64,000 nt of DNA from Pseudeuparius sepicola (taxonomy: Eukaryota > Arthropoda > Insecta > Coleoptera > Anthribidae). Shown piece after piece: positions 35,633 to 45,405 of this stretch; position 1 is the first letter of the stretch; each line of letters opens with the position of its first letter. Position numbers and translations under genes: made by a program. Where the stretch lies: NCBI GenBank assembly GCA_963920635.1, contig OY987306.1, positions 11,984,001 through 12,048,000 on the forward strand, given 5' to 3'. Below the pieces are notes generated by a model. The model was given only the letters and a program-made list of their open reading frames with translations, ran no database searches and was not told the DNA's origin.

Positions 35633-38600
35633 TTTATTTATAATGCAAAAAGTTTTAAAGCAACATATTTTTTAAATATTTCACACAGTGATTCAAGAAG
35701 ACCGTATAACCCCACATTTATTTAATGCCAATTAAAAAAAGTTTACACCAAAAGTTTTTATTTTTATTTGTTTTTTTTTTAATATAGCAATTCTTAATTT
35801 GTTTTTTAATGGTTGTTCCTTTGCAACTTGATTTATGCTACTCCGTTTTAAGCGAGGTTTTAAGAGTTTTTCTGGTTAAATTGAAAATTTATGAATTTTT
35901 TTTATGAAATATATTATTATTATTTGCGTACAGATACAAGGAAAGTGCGTTCTTTTAAATGACGCTATCAAAAATAGTGATTGCCATTTAAAAAATATAT
36001 AGATGACGTCATAGCTTGGTTAGTAATGACGTCAGAAAAACGACAAATATGTCAAAATATGGGCCTTTCAAAATTATGTTGGACGTGTCGAAGCGTTTTT
36101 TTTAAATCGCACAGTACAACATTTTACCGAATTTATTCAAACCTTTACGTGCTCACTGTATACTTATATTTTTTTCGCTTGCACGCCTAGAAATGGCACT
36201 GAATTAATATAGGTAATATAGAATAATCTGATTTTCTAAAATGTAATTTTAGGATAGGTTTTTGTTTGTAAATCTGTAGTTTTTCCAAAATAATTAATGC
36301 GTTCACTTGTAATAATTTGTTTATTGGTAGTCTTTCAAAAAGATAAATTTTCTCGGCCACCCTCTGCAGAACGATAAAACTTGCTTCAGTTACCGTACTG
36401 GCCAAAGGCATCGTATCCATGCCTTTGGTACTAACTAAAAGCCACACAACTGTTTTGTACTTATTTTAAGGTTTTGATAAACAAAAAAAATAAATTAAAG
36501 AGCACATTATAACGTGATGCAAAAAATGTGAAATCTTGCCAAAACCAAAAAATTTGTTCCAATATTTCATTTCAACTCCGCGCCATAATAAACGTGTAAA
36601 TAATAAAACGAATAATGTAACAAATTATTATGAAAAAAATCCCGTCAGGGATCAGTGCCATAAGCAAAACATGTTTAAATTAAAAATGATTGAAAGGCAT
36701 TTCAAATTTCGAAGCATGTTTACAATAGCAGAATAAATAATGTGAAATATATAAAAAACGTCAAATTAACTAAAAAACAATATATTTAGTAGCAGTATTG
36801 TTTCTATTCGTTTCTAGCCAAATATTTAAACCAACAGTGTGCCCTGATAAGCTGTCATTGATAAAAAAACTATAGTTGTAATAAGGGAATGGCTATGGTT
36901 GTAATTGAAATATTGCTCCTGTTTGGTATCAAATTGATATTTGTTCAAATCATGTTTGTAGCTAATTTCAAAATATTCTACACACAAATCGGCCTACTTA
37001 TAATGCCTACCTACTTTCTTACAGAAATTTTAGTTTAATTGAAAATTTTTATACCAAAATCAAATGTTATTTTTTTAAAACGTTGCCGTAACGTAACAAC
37101 GAAAAAATTAGATATTTTTCATGGTTGATACATTGATGTCTAATTACGTTTGAAAGTTATGGAGGGAATGCAAAAACATTTTAAATTCATGGGCCTTATG
37201 AATTTCAAGAAAGCCAACACATTTTAAAACGGGCAGTGTGTGTAATACAATCCTAGTGAAAAAAAAAGAAAGAAAAGTGTTGTCGATTTCTTTACAACCT
37301 ACGAAATGTGGATAAATAGTTAGACAATTAATTCCAGTTTGCTTCCACTCTAGTAGGTGGATATGAAATAGAAATCAACCAATAACAGGCTTTCACTCGC
37401 GCGGGTCGACATGTTTGCAAATCAAGTACCTAACCCTTGAATTTTACTTTATTCTGAAACGTCAGTGTCATCTGTAAAATTGTTGTCACCATTTATCCAA
37501 ATATATAGCAATTACACCTATAGAAAGAATAGACCTACTGTACATCTCGAGCGGAATGTCCATTATGGCCCTGTAACAATTTGAGCACACTCGGCCTGGC
37601 GTCGCGTCGTGAAATTATAATAATTTGTTAGGACTGAAATTCTTACATATAATAATTTTATTTTGAGGATTCATTAAAATATAAAAGGCCTCTTAAATTT
37701 TAGTTTAATATTCCTTTGGTTAAAACACATTTTTTGTTATTGCATCAACCGTCTAAATATCTTTATCAAGCTACAATTAGTATAAAATTTGGAAATGCTA
37801 TATTTCCAAAACCTTAAGGCAATGGTAGTATAATGCCACCCCTGATAATCCCATTAAACTCAGTGGAAAATTGCTTACAACTTGTGTAGTTACGATTTTT
37901 TTCTAGAGCAAAATATAACAAAATTAAGGTGAAATCTTACGTGAATACCCATATTATGCACCTGGGTACAAATTAGTAGGTATTACCATTGAGTACATTA
38001 TTGTTCACAAGTTTTTAGACTTTTTTATTTCATAAATGCGTTTGTTTCGGTATCTGCGGTTTAAATCAATAAATTAGATCTATAATATATGAATAGTTTT
38101 TATCAAGTTTTCATTGCTTTCAAAAGAAAAAAGGGTCAAATCGCTAATAAAAATAATATTTTTAAGTTATTTTTTGAATGGCCAAGACGTTAGAAATGGA
38201 AAATTATGACTTCTTGTTTTTATGACCATGAAATGATAAAACAAGTGGATTATTCTTTTCTTTTACATAATTCAAATTTCAAATGCATATGCATCCTTTA
38301 TTTTTATAACTTTTCAGTGCAGTGGGAAGAATAGGTACCTACCTACCGTCGTTTAGAACAAAACTGAAATTGCCCGTCATAAAAAATTGTTGTTGTTGTA
38401 TTTAGGATATAACTAATAAAATTATTTACACAAGAGAAGAATTGTTCAGACCCAAGCTTAGACCATCACACATTATATTCTCCGAAGGCCGTGCAACACC
38501 CATAACGTTCTTTTACACCACACATTAGATAATGCCTACTCGCTTGGTATTTTCTCATCAGCGAGTAATTGAAATTCTAATAATTGTTCTCTAACAACAT

Positions 38601-38657
38601 AATTCCAGGCTACCACAAAAAAATAAACATGATTTAGTGATTACACATAGCACTGAC
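35633..38657. other. Unassigned DNA at the 5' end of Duox intron 1
   Basis: No transposon protein or clear repeat identified by eye. It contains many short AT-rich frames, for example a minus-strand frame at 36447-36187, with no convincing acceptor/donor pair. As the start of the first intron it is a plausible place for enhancers, but nothing in the sequence shows one directly. Confidence 0.4.
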
Positions 38658-38730
38658 CTGCATCACTCCTCGAGATAACCAGGCCAATGACACACAGGCC
38701 GAGATAAGCGACAACGAGATATCTTGCCAT
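38658..38730 (-). CDS. Duox: Duox exon 1: start codon and signal peptide
   Basis: On the minus strand the ATG at 38730 opens a frame for MARYLVVAYLGLCVIGLV followed by ISRSDA: a short basic start, a hydrophobic core of about 16 residues and a small polar end, as expected for a secretory signal sequence. After 73 bases comes the donor G|GTCAGTG, leaving phase 1. The carried base G plus AT from exon 2 makes aspartate, and the reading frame then enters the Duox peroxidase-like domain. The start context is good (A at -3, G at +4). Duox has an extracellular N-terminal domain, so an N-terminal signal sequence is what the family predicts. The pairing of the two exons is inferred from phase and content; an mRNA would confirm it. 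Confidence 0.82.
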
Positions 38731-38768
38731 TATCTTGAAAATTTCTTGTACTCTTTTCGAACTAACAT
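38730..38768 (-). promoter_or_regulatory. Upstream ORF overlapping the Duox start (TAATG)
   Basis: A 12-codon frame starts at 38768 and its TAA stop shares a base with the Duox ATG (TAATG). If the leader is transcribed as inferred, ribosomes would meet this frame first and could reinitiate at the overlapping start. Reinitiation at TAATG is known in other genes; its use here is inference. Confidence 0.45.
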
Positions 38769-38773
38769 TGGCA

Positions 38774-38800
38774 CTACAACCACAGACTCCCGGAAAACAT
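38774..38800 (-). promoter_or_regulatory. Second short upstream ORF in the Duox leader
   Basis: An 8-codon frame (ATG at 38800, TAG at 38774-38776) lies just upstream of the overlapping one. It sits near an inverted repeat, TCCCGG and CCGGGA, at about 38788-38822 on the same strand. Whether it is in the mRNA depends on the transcription start. Confidence 0.35.
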
Positions 38801-38841
38801 TTTTACACCGGGAACTTTTTTCCGTATGAAAATTCCCAATA

Positions 38842-38900
38842 CATAAATATAAATAGCTAATCCGCACCTACGTAAAACATAATTCCGAGGATATATATAG
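38842..38900 (-). promoter_or_regulatory. Probable Duox core promoter (two TATA-like boxes)
   Basis: On the minus strand CTATATATAT lies at 38900-38891 and TATTTATATTTATG at 38855-38842, about 160 and 115 bases before the ATG. Either would place a start in 38810-38870 and give a leader of roughly 80-140 bases containing the two short upstream frames. No initiator is unambiguous. Confidence 0.45.
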
Positions 38901-40292
38901 AACCGAATTTTTAACGAGACATTCGCGACTAATTCTTGTTAAATACTGAAACATATGGGTTTCTGCACGGCAGAACGCGGTCGGCCCGCGAAGAGAAAGT
39001 AGACTGTTGGGAGTCCCCTCCAGGATCGGCAGAACTCAGACCTCGCAGGCCCATGCCCGAGGTGAAGACACTAGTACATGTGTAAAAAAACCTACGAATA
39101 ATTTTTTTAAATCAAATATAGTACGCTTCAAACAACGTCACAAATCTCTACATACGCTACCTACTGGTCTGGAATATTGGAATATAAATCCGAATATAAC
39201 CTGGATGGTGAAAAGAACTTGATGATTTTTGGGGGTACGATTTGCATTTGAAGAGAATATTCAATATTTTTCTGATATTTTTTTAATATTTTGTCTTTAT
39301 AGGTATAACTTATTGTTATATAAAAAATTTGGTACCGGCTTCGCAAACTAGTGCATTTGTATGCTCAGACACAGACAACATAAAACTTAGCAAAAACTAG
39401 GTAATTCTCAATCTGAATGGGGTACCTATATCCGCAAGTTTCGCAAAACTGCCGTTATAAGAAACTACTTATTACTATTATTCGAAAAAGTGTCGAAATT
39501 AAAAATAAGGGTTCTTTGTTAGTTAAAACAAAAGTAGCCAACTTTTAGTAATGCTGTCTGTGGTAATAGCAAAACCTATTATAATAATATTCCGTAGATT
39601 TTGGTAATAATTTACTAAACGCTCGCATTACGCATACCTATATAGATCTGTTATTCCAGAAAAGAAGTGTTGCGTGCCTTAATAAGAGATCGAAAAAAAG
39701 AAGCACATAATAAAAATAAATTGTTAACATTTAAAAAGTATATCCATATACCACCTACTCCATGTAATTCGTAAACGAGGTCTCCGTGGAAAAAAGGCTT
39801 TACTTTTTTTTCACCTCTGTTAAACTCAAAATAAAACTCGATAACCCTATGCATACACGGTCACAGATTAACCAATCTGGTGACACGGTGTTACGTTACT
39901 TGGTCAATCTGTCAACCACCGAACCTTTAGACTCGTCTTCTTGAAAACACGATTTTTAAGGAAGTGAAGACTCAGGGGTGGTAAAAAGCCAATTAACGTA
40001 AGATAAGTTGCATTTTAAATAAGTGAAGACTCAAGGGTGGTAAAAACTGTGAAAATTCCTGATTAGCTAGGCAAACAAACCTCGATCATTATTATTTGTA
40101 ATAAGCGGTAAAATTAGAACTTTTAATTTTGTTGAAATGTATCGCAAGATCGCAAGTATGCATCCCTTCGTTTCCAGTCTACCAGTAACACTAGATTTTT
40201 TTTATAAGATATTATAACGGAAAATGCTCCGTTCAACCTGTTGGTAGTAAAATTCCAAGTGCTATTGCCAAATACATAAAATTAAAAATCCA
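38901..40292. other. Unassigned DNA upstream of Duox
   Basis: Proximal upstream region without recognisable genes. Bases 38960-39060 are GC-richer and include a plus-strand frame with no known similarity. Direct repeats of AAGTGAAGACTCA.GGGTGGTAAAAA occur at about 39963 and 40021. It could hold Duox regulatory sites. Confidence 0.4.
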
Positions 40293-40529
40293 ATGCAATA
40301 CACAAGACACTGTTTTCGCACATCTTCTGCAACATTGCTTGTAGAATCTGGGGCAGACCTGTTCACATTAGTCATTAAAACGCCATGGAGGATGGAAATC
40401 TTCAACTGTATAGCTGAGGGCTACATTGAGAAGTCAATTTATAAAAAAACTATGGAATGGCTCAAATTATGGAATGTCAACCGAGTACCAGTACCGGAAA
40501 CTTCACAACAATTCAAAAAAGAGTTTTAA
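40293..40529 (+). pseudogene. Crypton-type tyrosine recombinase, C-terminal fragment
   Basis: The frame reads HCFRTSSATLLVESGADL, then AEGYIEKSIYKK about 35 residues on. This matches the C-terminal catalytic part of Crypton-type tyrosine recombinases found in animal genomes, where the pattern is GHCFRRTSAT..L.ADAGAD..LK..GGW....VAEGYIE. The H-x-x-R pair and the tyrosine of GYIE are the catalytic residues of the family. The usual HGGW segment is changed here (TPWRMEIF). Only the last 80 or so residues are present. Related but frame-broken sequence continues after the MITE to about 41030 (MPHATNMHFCTSYTVNY). A dead fragment. Confidence 0.7.
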
Positions 40530-40544
40530 GTGAAGAACCTGAGA

Positions 40545-40887
40545 CAGTGGCGTAGCTAGCTTTGAGTGGGCCCTGTATCAAAGGCTAAGCCAAGGGCCCC
40601 TGAGCTGGGGAGGGGTTAAATAAAATCTACATACTCCAGAACAGCATATAAAAAAAGATAACAGGGGCCTTATTCGTTATAACTGTGATTAGATAGGTAC
40701 TTACTGTAAACAAAAACTCATAAATTTCCTTTTATTATGTCTATGTGATGCATACAAATGTTAAAAAAAATAATTTTAAGTTTAAAGTAGTAACCAAATC
40801 AAAGCAGAAATATTTTGATTTCTTTTTTTATTGGTCGGTGGACCCTGTATCATTGATACAGCTCATACAGCGGTAGCTACGCCACTG
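40545..40887. mobile_element. hAT-type MITE, 343 bp, with 8-bp target duplication
   Basis: Termini CAGTGGCGTAGCTAG and a right end GTAGCTACGCCACTG are inverted repeats with a slight mismatch. The duplication ACCTGAGA flanks it (40537-40544 and 40888-40895). CAGTGGCGTAGCTA ends plus an 8-bp duplication are typical of hAT elements. Inner blocks GGGCCCTGTATCA and TGGACCCTGTATCATTGATACAG also mirror each other. It is inserted in the Crypton remnant and therefore younger than it. Confidence 0.92.
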
Positions 40888-41210
40888 ACCTGAGACCTTC
40901 ACAGGCAATGAAGAAAACAAAATTCAAAAAATTACTGGAAATGAAGTTTGTCCATCAATTACCTTCAGCTAACTTCATGCCTCATGCAACAAATATGCAC
41001 TTTTGCACTAGTTACACAGTTAACTATTTTTCTAAGTATAATAGAATTGTGTTTTTCGCATTGCAAAAAGAGAAACTTTTTTAGGGTATATTAGGTGCCT
41101 GAAATAAAGCCCGATTATATCCTTAGTTTTTTTAAATAAAAAGACCAGCTTCAAACCAGGATGATGCAGTTTTCTCTGGAGAATCCGAATCTAGCTTCAG
41201 AATTGATATA

Positions 41211-41945
41211 CAGGGTGTTCTCTAAAAGTTACGGACAAAAATACAGGGTGTCTATTTAAGAAGGGCTACTCGAGAAAATCTTGACAAATATATTTTTCCG
41301 AGAACTTTATTTGGAAAAAAATTGCTTTTTTGATGAGCTAACTTTGCGTAGAAACACACTTAAGATCCATGGCCTACTTTCCTAGATATTTTTCAAAATC
41401 CAGAAAATCGCCGAAATTTCTTTGGCATGTCCTAACTTTTTTGTTTCAAGAGTTACCGAAAAAATTTCTTAATGAAATTTGTAGGCAAAACTGATTTCTT
41501 TAAACCTAGTTTATCAGAATTTCGAAACATACCATCGATTGTTGTGTGAGCTGTCATGCATTATACCAGAAAATTTTAAAAATGTGAAAAATGTGCAAGA
41601 TACCGATACCTCGCAGGAATTTCCAAGATCCATTTCCAAGGTATTTAAAAAATACCTAAAACACGGCCACGGCTCGCTACAATAAAATGGGCACATTTTT
41701 CGGTGGGTGCTAAGAGAGCACCCATAAACCGTGGCATTGTTTTAAATTATGATAAAGTAGGCTTAAAGCAATTAGTTTTGCCCACAAATGACATTGGGGA
41801 AATTTTTTCGGTAACTCTTGAAACAAAAAATTTACAAACCGAAGAAATCTCGGCAGTTTTCGGGTTTTTCAAAAATATCTCTGAAAGTAGGCCATGGATC
41901 TCAAATGTTACACAAAGTTATCGTATCAAAAAAGCAATCATTTAT
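41211..41945. repeat. Palindromic element with diverged arms
   Basis: Two CAGGGTGT ends stand close together at 41211 and 41242. Arms at about 41328-41530 and 41730-41945 are inverted copies (GATCCATGGCCTACTTTC against GAAAGTAGGCCATGGATC; AGAGTTACCGAAAAAATTTC against GAAATTTTTTCGGTAACTCT). The right arm is cut by the family G copy starting at 41947, so its outer end is not visible. Confidence 0.65.
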
Positions 41946-41946
41946 G

Positions 41947-42545
41947 GACCGGGATATAGTGACAGATTTTTGGACGTGATTTTACTCAGTATGCCTTGCA
42001 AAGGGCATTATGTGGCATAGAGGCCCTGTATGACACAAAAAGTGACAGTTATTCGTTGTTAAAACGAATAACTGTCACATTTTGTGTCATACAGGGCCTC
42101 TATTGTTAAAACGAATAACTGTCACTTTTTGTGTCATACAGGGCCTCTAATGTGGCACATATTCTCACAATAATAAGGTATGAATCAGAGAGTCATCCTG
42201 GGTTCTTCATGTGAAAAACTGAGTTTTCAATTATTCGAAAAATATGGGTTTTGATATGATTTTATACAGGCTGTCATGTTTTTTATAATGAAGTTCAAAT
42301 AGAAAATTCCTCGGAAAATCATAGGCATACCGTTAGGGTGGGTCCAAAGGGCTATTATTGCCACGTGATCTTGTATTTTAATAATTAATTTTTCCACGTT
42401 TCTGAACAGGCTGCCAATGAGAAGTATGCAAGTTCTTATTATGAAAATGCTGCACTTTACATCGAATAACTCGTTTAAATGATTAAATAACATTCAATTT
42501 AAAGAGTACTTGGACATGCGCGAAAGGTATGCCATCCTTTTTTCA
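41947..42545. mobile_element. Palindromic element family G, copy 4, interrupted and truncated
   Basis: Starts GACCGGGATATAGTGACAG and follows the left arm of the family. It is interrupted by a 132-bp MITE at 42018-42149, then resumes with CACATATTCTCACAATAATA. It runs to the centre and a short part of the right arm (GACATGCGCGAAAGGTATGC) and stops at about 42545. It is itself inserted in the right arm of the preceding palindromic element. Confidence 0.85.
42018..42149. mobile_element. Tiny hAT-type MITE, 132 bp, with 8-bp target duplication
   Basis: Starts TAGAGGCCCTGTATGACAC and ends with the reverse complement ...CAGGGCCTCTA. The duplication ATGTGGCA is at 42010-42017 and 42150-42157, and family G copies 1 and 2 show the uninterrupted site. 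The element consists of three copies of one roughly 38-bp unit, the first inverted relative to the second and third, separated by TTGTTAAA-type spacers. There is almost no other sequence. TAGAG-type ends and an 8-bp duplication place it with hAT. Confidence 0.93.
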
Positions 42546-43140
42546 GTGAGTGAGTATAGGTACTTTTTGTAGGTCCGGCAATGCCGCAAAACGGTCAGGT
42601 TCAAATTTAAACAGCCCGCCCACCTTTTTGTCAAATCACAGCTGTGATCTATTTATTGCGTTGGTTTGTTTTTGTTGGTTATTCGTTATTCGTTTGGCTG
42701 GCCATCGTTTACGTTTTGTTGTGAGTTACTGCTAATATAATAGTGTTCAGCATGGAAGACGGCTTTGTTAAAGCATTGTTTAGTTTTCATAATGAAAAAT
42801 GAAAAAACTCTCAACACAAAGAACAAATCACCAACTATCGATGAAGTTAACTCCGACGACGTAAGACGTAAACAATGGAAATGCCAGTGGTGGGATGTTG
42901 CCTGCTATTTTGTCGTCTACCTGGGAGGGTTTATTACTTTAAAATGTCCTATTTAAATTACATCATAAAACTATAATTAAAATACAATCTGGTTATATAA
43001 TGGTGTGCCATATAATTAATACGCCCCAGTTGTATACCTTTTATTAATAATAAGTGTTAAAAAAACAAGTAAATCTATTAAATGTTTTGAAAATATTTTT
43101 TTTTATGAAATGACCCCATTACTTTTTGCACCCTGTACAT
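42546..43140 (+). other. Short gene-like segment, unidentified
   Basis: An ATG at 42752 opens MEDGFVKALFSFHNEK and stops. A second frame (42765-42956) overlaps and ends with KQWKCQWWDVACYFVVYLGG. The two could be one frame broken by a one-base shift near 42800. The upstream 100 bases are GC-moderate and promoter-like. It may be the joined ends of an internally deleted DNA transposon. I cannot name the family. Confidence 0.25.
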
Positions 43141-43498
43141 CCTAAGGGTAGAAATCCGAAACACCTATTCGTCTTTTTGCTGAACTTTTTTGTAAGTTAG
43201 TTTATTTAACAAAAAATGCGTGTTCTATAGCCCAATTAATTCAGAAGTTAGGTTACAACCAAGAACGTGCGTCTACCGTTCTTGAGTTACAACCACAACC
43301 ACAGAATATCATATTTGGGGTTAGGCCTGTGGCCTGTCACAATACGCCCCTGGACGCGCCCAAAACAATGCTGCCAACCTTTGATTACCTACCCAATTAA
43401 GAAATGTAATTTTTAGTGTACCTGTTGTACCTACAGTTAAAGAGAGATTTTGGTATATTGACACTCACTTTTTCTTTCTCCTGGTAGTTTGTAGATCA

Positions 43499-44021
43499 TT
43501 TAATAAAAATCCTGGGTTTCTACCAATTTGTATTTATTTCATCATTTTTTTTGGACAACCGTTCTCATTCAACGGCACAACATACGTTTCGGCGTTGAAT
43601 GAGGGAAACTCAACGGTTTCGGAGAAAAATTATGCCCTCTTCAGGTACAATAATATTGAGAGCAACAATCTTAAGCAAATAATTGTAGTCGAAAAAAAAA
43701 ACAGCCCTGTCTAGTCAAATTTTAAAAAATACTTCAAGACCATAAGTGTACATAACCAAGTTTCCTTTGATTAACCTCTCAATTTATCTTTAATGAGTTA
43801 TGTACATACGCACTTATGGTCTTGAAGTATTTTTTATAATTTGACTAGACAGGGCTGGTTTTTTTTTCGACCACAAGTTGCTTAAGATTGTTGCTCTCAA
43901 AGAACGCTGTCAATATTATTGTACCTGAAGATGGCATAATTTTTCGCCGAAACGTACGTTGTACAAAAAAAAGATGAAATAAATACAAATTGGTAGAAAC
44001 CCAGGATTTTTATTAAACTCA
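43499..44021. mobile_element. Foldback made of two inverted Penelope-like termini
   Basis: Left: CATACGTTTCGGCG ... AAAATTATGCCCTCTTCAGG. Right: CCTGAAGATGGCATAATTTT ... CGCCGAAACGTACG. The CGAAACGT/GAAGATGGC pair is the usual terminal signature of Penelope-like elements. The arms of about 230-290 bp are inverted copies, beginning AATAAAAATCCTGGGTTTCT at each outer end. The left arm has an extra 30-base duplication (GAATGAG..AACTCAACGG). No reverse transcriptase is left. Confidence 0.75.
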
Positions 44022-44302
44022 CGATTACATAAAAACATAGTAGGAGGGTGTCATTTTTGTCGCTTTCGTATTTTACTGTTTACGAGAGCGGTAGGCAATG
44101 CTTTTTCCTACATTCAGAGACATTTAAATAAAAAACAAATTTTGGGCAAATTAAAAAATCAAAATGGTCCAATTTTTTTATTTAAATGGCCGAGGCAAAT
44201 AAACCACATGAGTCTTAAAAAGAACTTCAGTGCCGAGGTACATATTATATTTTTTTTGAAATCGGAAAAAAAAGTTTTATTAGGCGAAAAAATAATTATA
44301 AG

Positions 44303-44361
44303 GGATCACCCGTCCATGAACCGACTGTGATCGGCGTTGCTTGATTTTGACGATCGCTCTA
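44303..44361 (-). pseudogene. Possible degenerate 5S rRNA-like fragment
   Basis: GGATCACCCGTCCATGAACC followed by GTTGCTTGATTTTGACGATCG resembles the reverse complement of the internal region of animal 5S rRNA (GGTCACCCATCCAAGTACTAACC...GCTGCTTAACTTCGGTGATCGG). The rest does not align well, so this is at best a fragment, perhaps from a 5S-derived SINE. Weak call. Confidence 0.3.
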
Positions 44362-45405
44362 CATCTAAGCCAAGTATAACGAGACACGGCACTTTCTGAC
44401 AGAAAATCCAAACTGCTGCCTGTTGTGCAGCCTCCGTGTAAAATAGATTAATATTCAAACCTACTAAAATATTTACACTGAAAGATTGCGCTGCTTTAGG
44501 TAACAATTTTGCAATGTGTACGAAAAGTTAAATGGCCTTTATTGGCCGGGTTTTGGATATTGGGTCACTTTTGACGGGTAATGGCTCCGCGTCTGGACGT
44601 TTGATCGGGGCCCTCGGAAACTTTGATCTTTACATCTAGAGGTTTAAAATTTCCGGAAAAATTGATCGTCGGAAAAAAACCGTTTTTTTCCCGGAAAATT
44701 TGGAAAAAAACGGAAAAAAACATTTTTTTTAAATAATACATAATAAAAAATAAATAAAATAAATATTTTTGAATAAAATAATTTATATAATATATAATAA
44801 AAAGTTAAAAATAATTTATGTTTTCAATTTTTTATTGTTGATCAATAAGTGTTTTGTTTATTTAATTTGATTTAAATAAAGCATTACTATCAAAATATGT
44901 TATTTTTATACTCCTTGAGGTTTTTTCGAGCAAAATACGTAGGTATACAAAAAATATAATAGTGTTTCTTCAACTTTCTTTGTTTATTTTGTTTATTCGA
45001 ATTTTATCTGAAATTTTCCATTTTTTCCAATTTTTCCATTTTTTGGGCTTCGGAAAAAAAATGGAAAAAACCTTGTTTTTTTTTCAATTTTTCCTGTTTT
45101 TTTTTCCGTGACGTTAAACCTCTATTTACATCTCGCCAAGGCCTACTTATTGAAAAAATCGTACCTACAATAATGTGCCGATTTCTGAGCTTTTAATGAC
45201 GATTTTGAAACACTTCACTGCCGATTTAAAGAAAACAATTTTTTTTTCAAAATATTAAGTTAATGAAGTAACAAGAGTAAAACAGTTTCTAAAATAATTG
45301 GGCTACAGAATTCGAATTCCTTTTTAAATAAACTAACTTACAAAAAAGGTCTGTAAAAAAGACGGATAGGTGTTTCGGGTTTCTAGGTACCCTTAGAGAT
45401 CATAG

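Larger units (their letters stand above)
21039..38657 (-). other. Duox: Duox intron 1 (17,619 bp)
   Basis: Bounded on the minus strand by the donor GCAG|GTCAGT at 38657-38658 and the acceptor TTTCAG at 21039-21044. Both joined exons are phase 1, and the join gives an aspartate codon, which supports the pairing. The intron is mostly transposons, listed separately. No internal exon was recognised, though a small alternative exon cannot be excluded by eye. Confidence 0.8.
43141..45405. repeat. Composite region bounded by inverted arms of about 120 bp
   Basis: The left arm (GGGTAGAAATCCGAAACACC ... AAGTTAGTTTATTTAACA) and right arm (AATAAACTAACTTACAAAAA ... AGGTGTTTCGGGTTTCTAGG) are inverted copies. 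Between them lie a foldback of Penelope termini, a possible 5S-like stretch and low-complexity T- and A-rich DNA (about 44650-45110, full of GGAAAAAA and TTTTTTCC blocks). The arms may be the ends of an element that collected the others. Confidence 0.5.

Noticed and set aside
39007..39222. 71-codon plus-strand frame upstream of Duox
   Set aside because: No recognised similarity and no supporting promoter or splice signal; short frames of this size are expected by chance.
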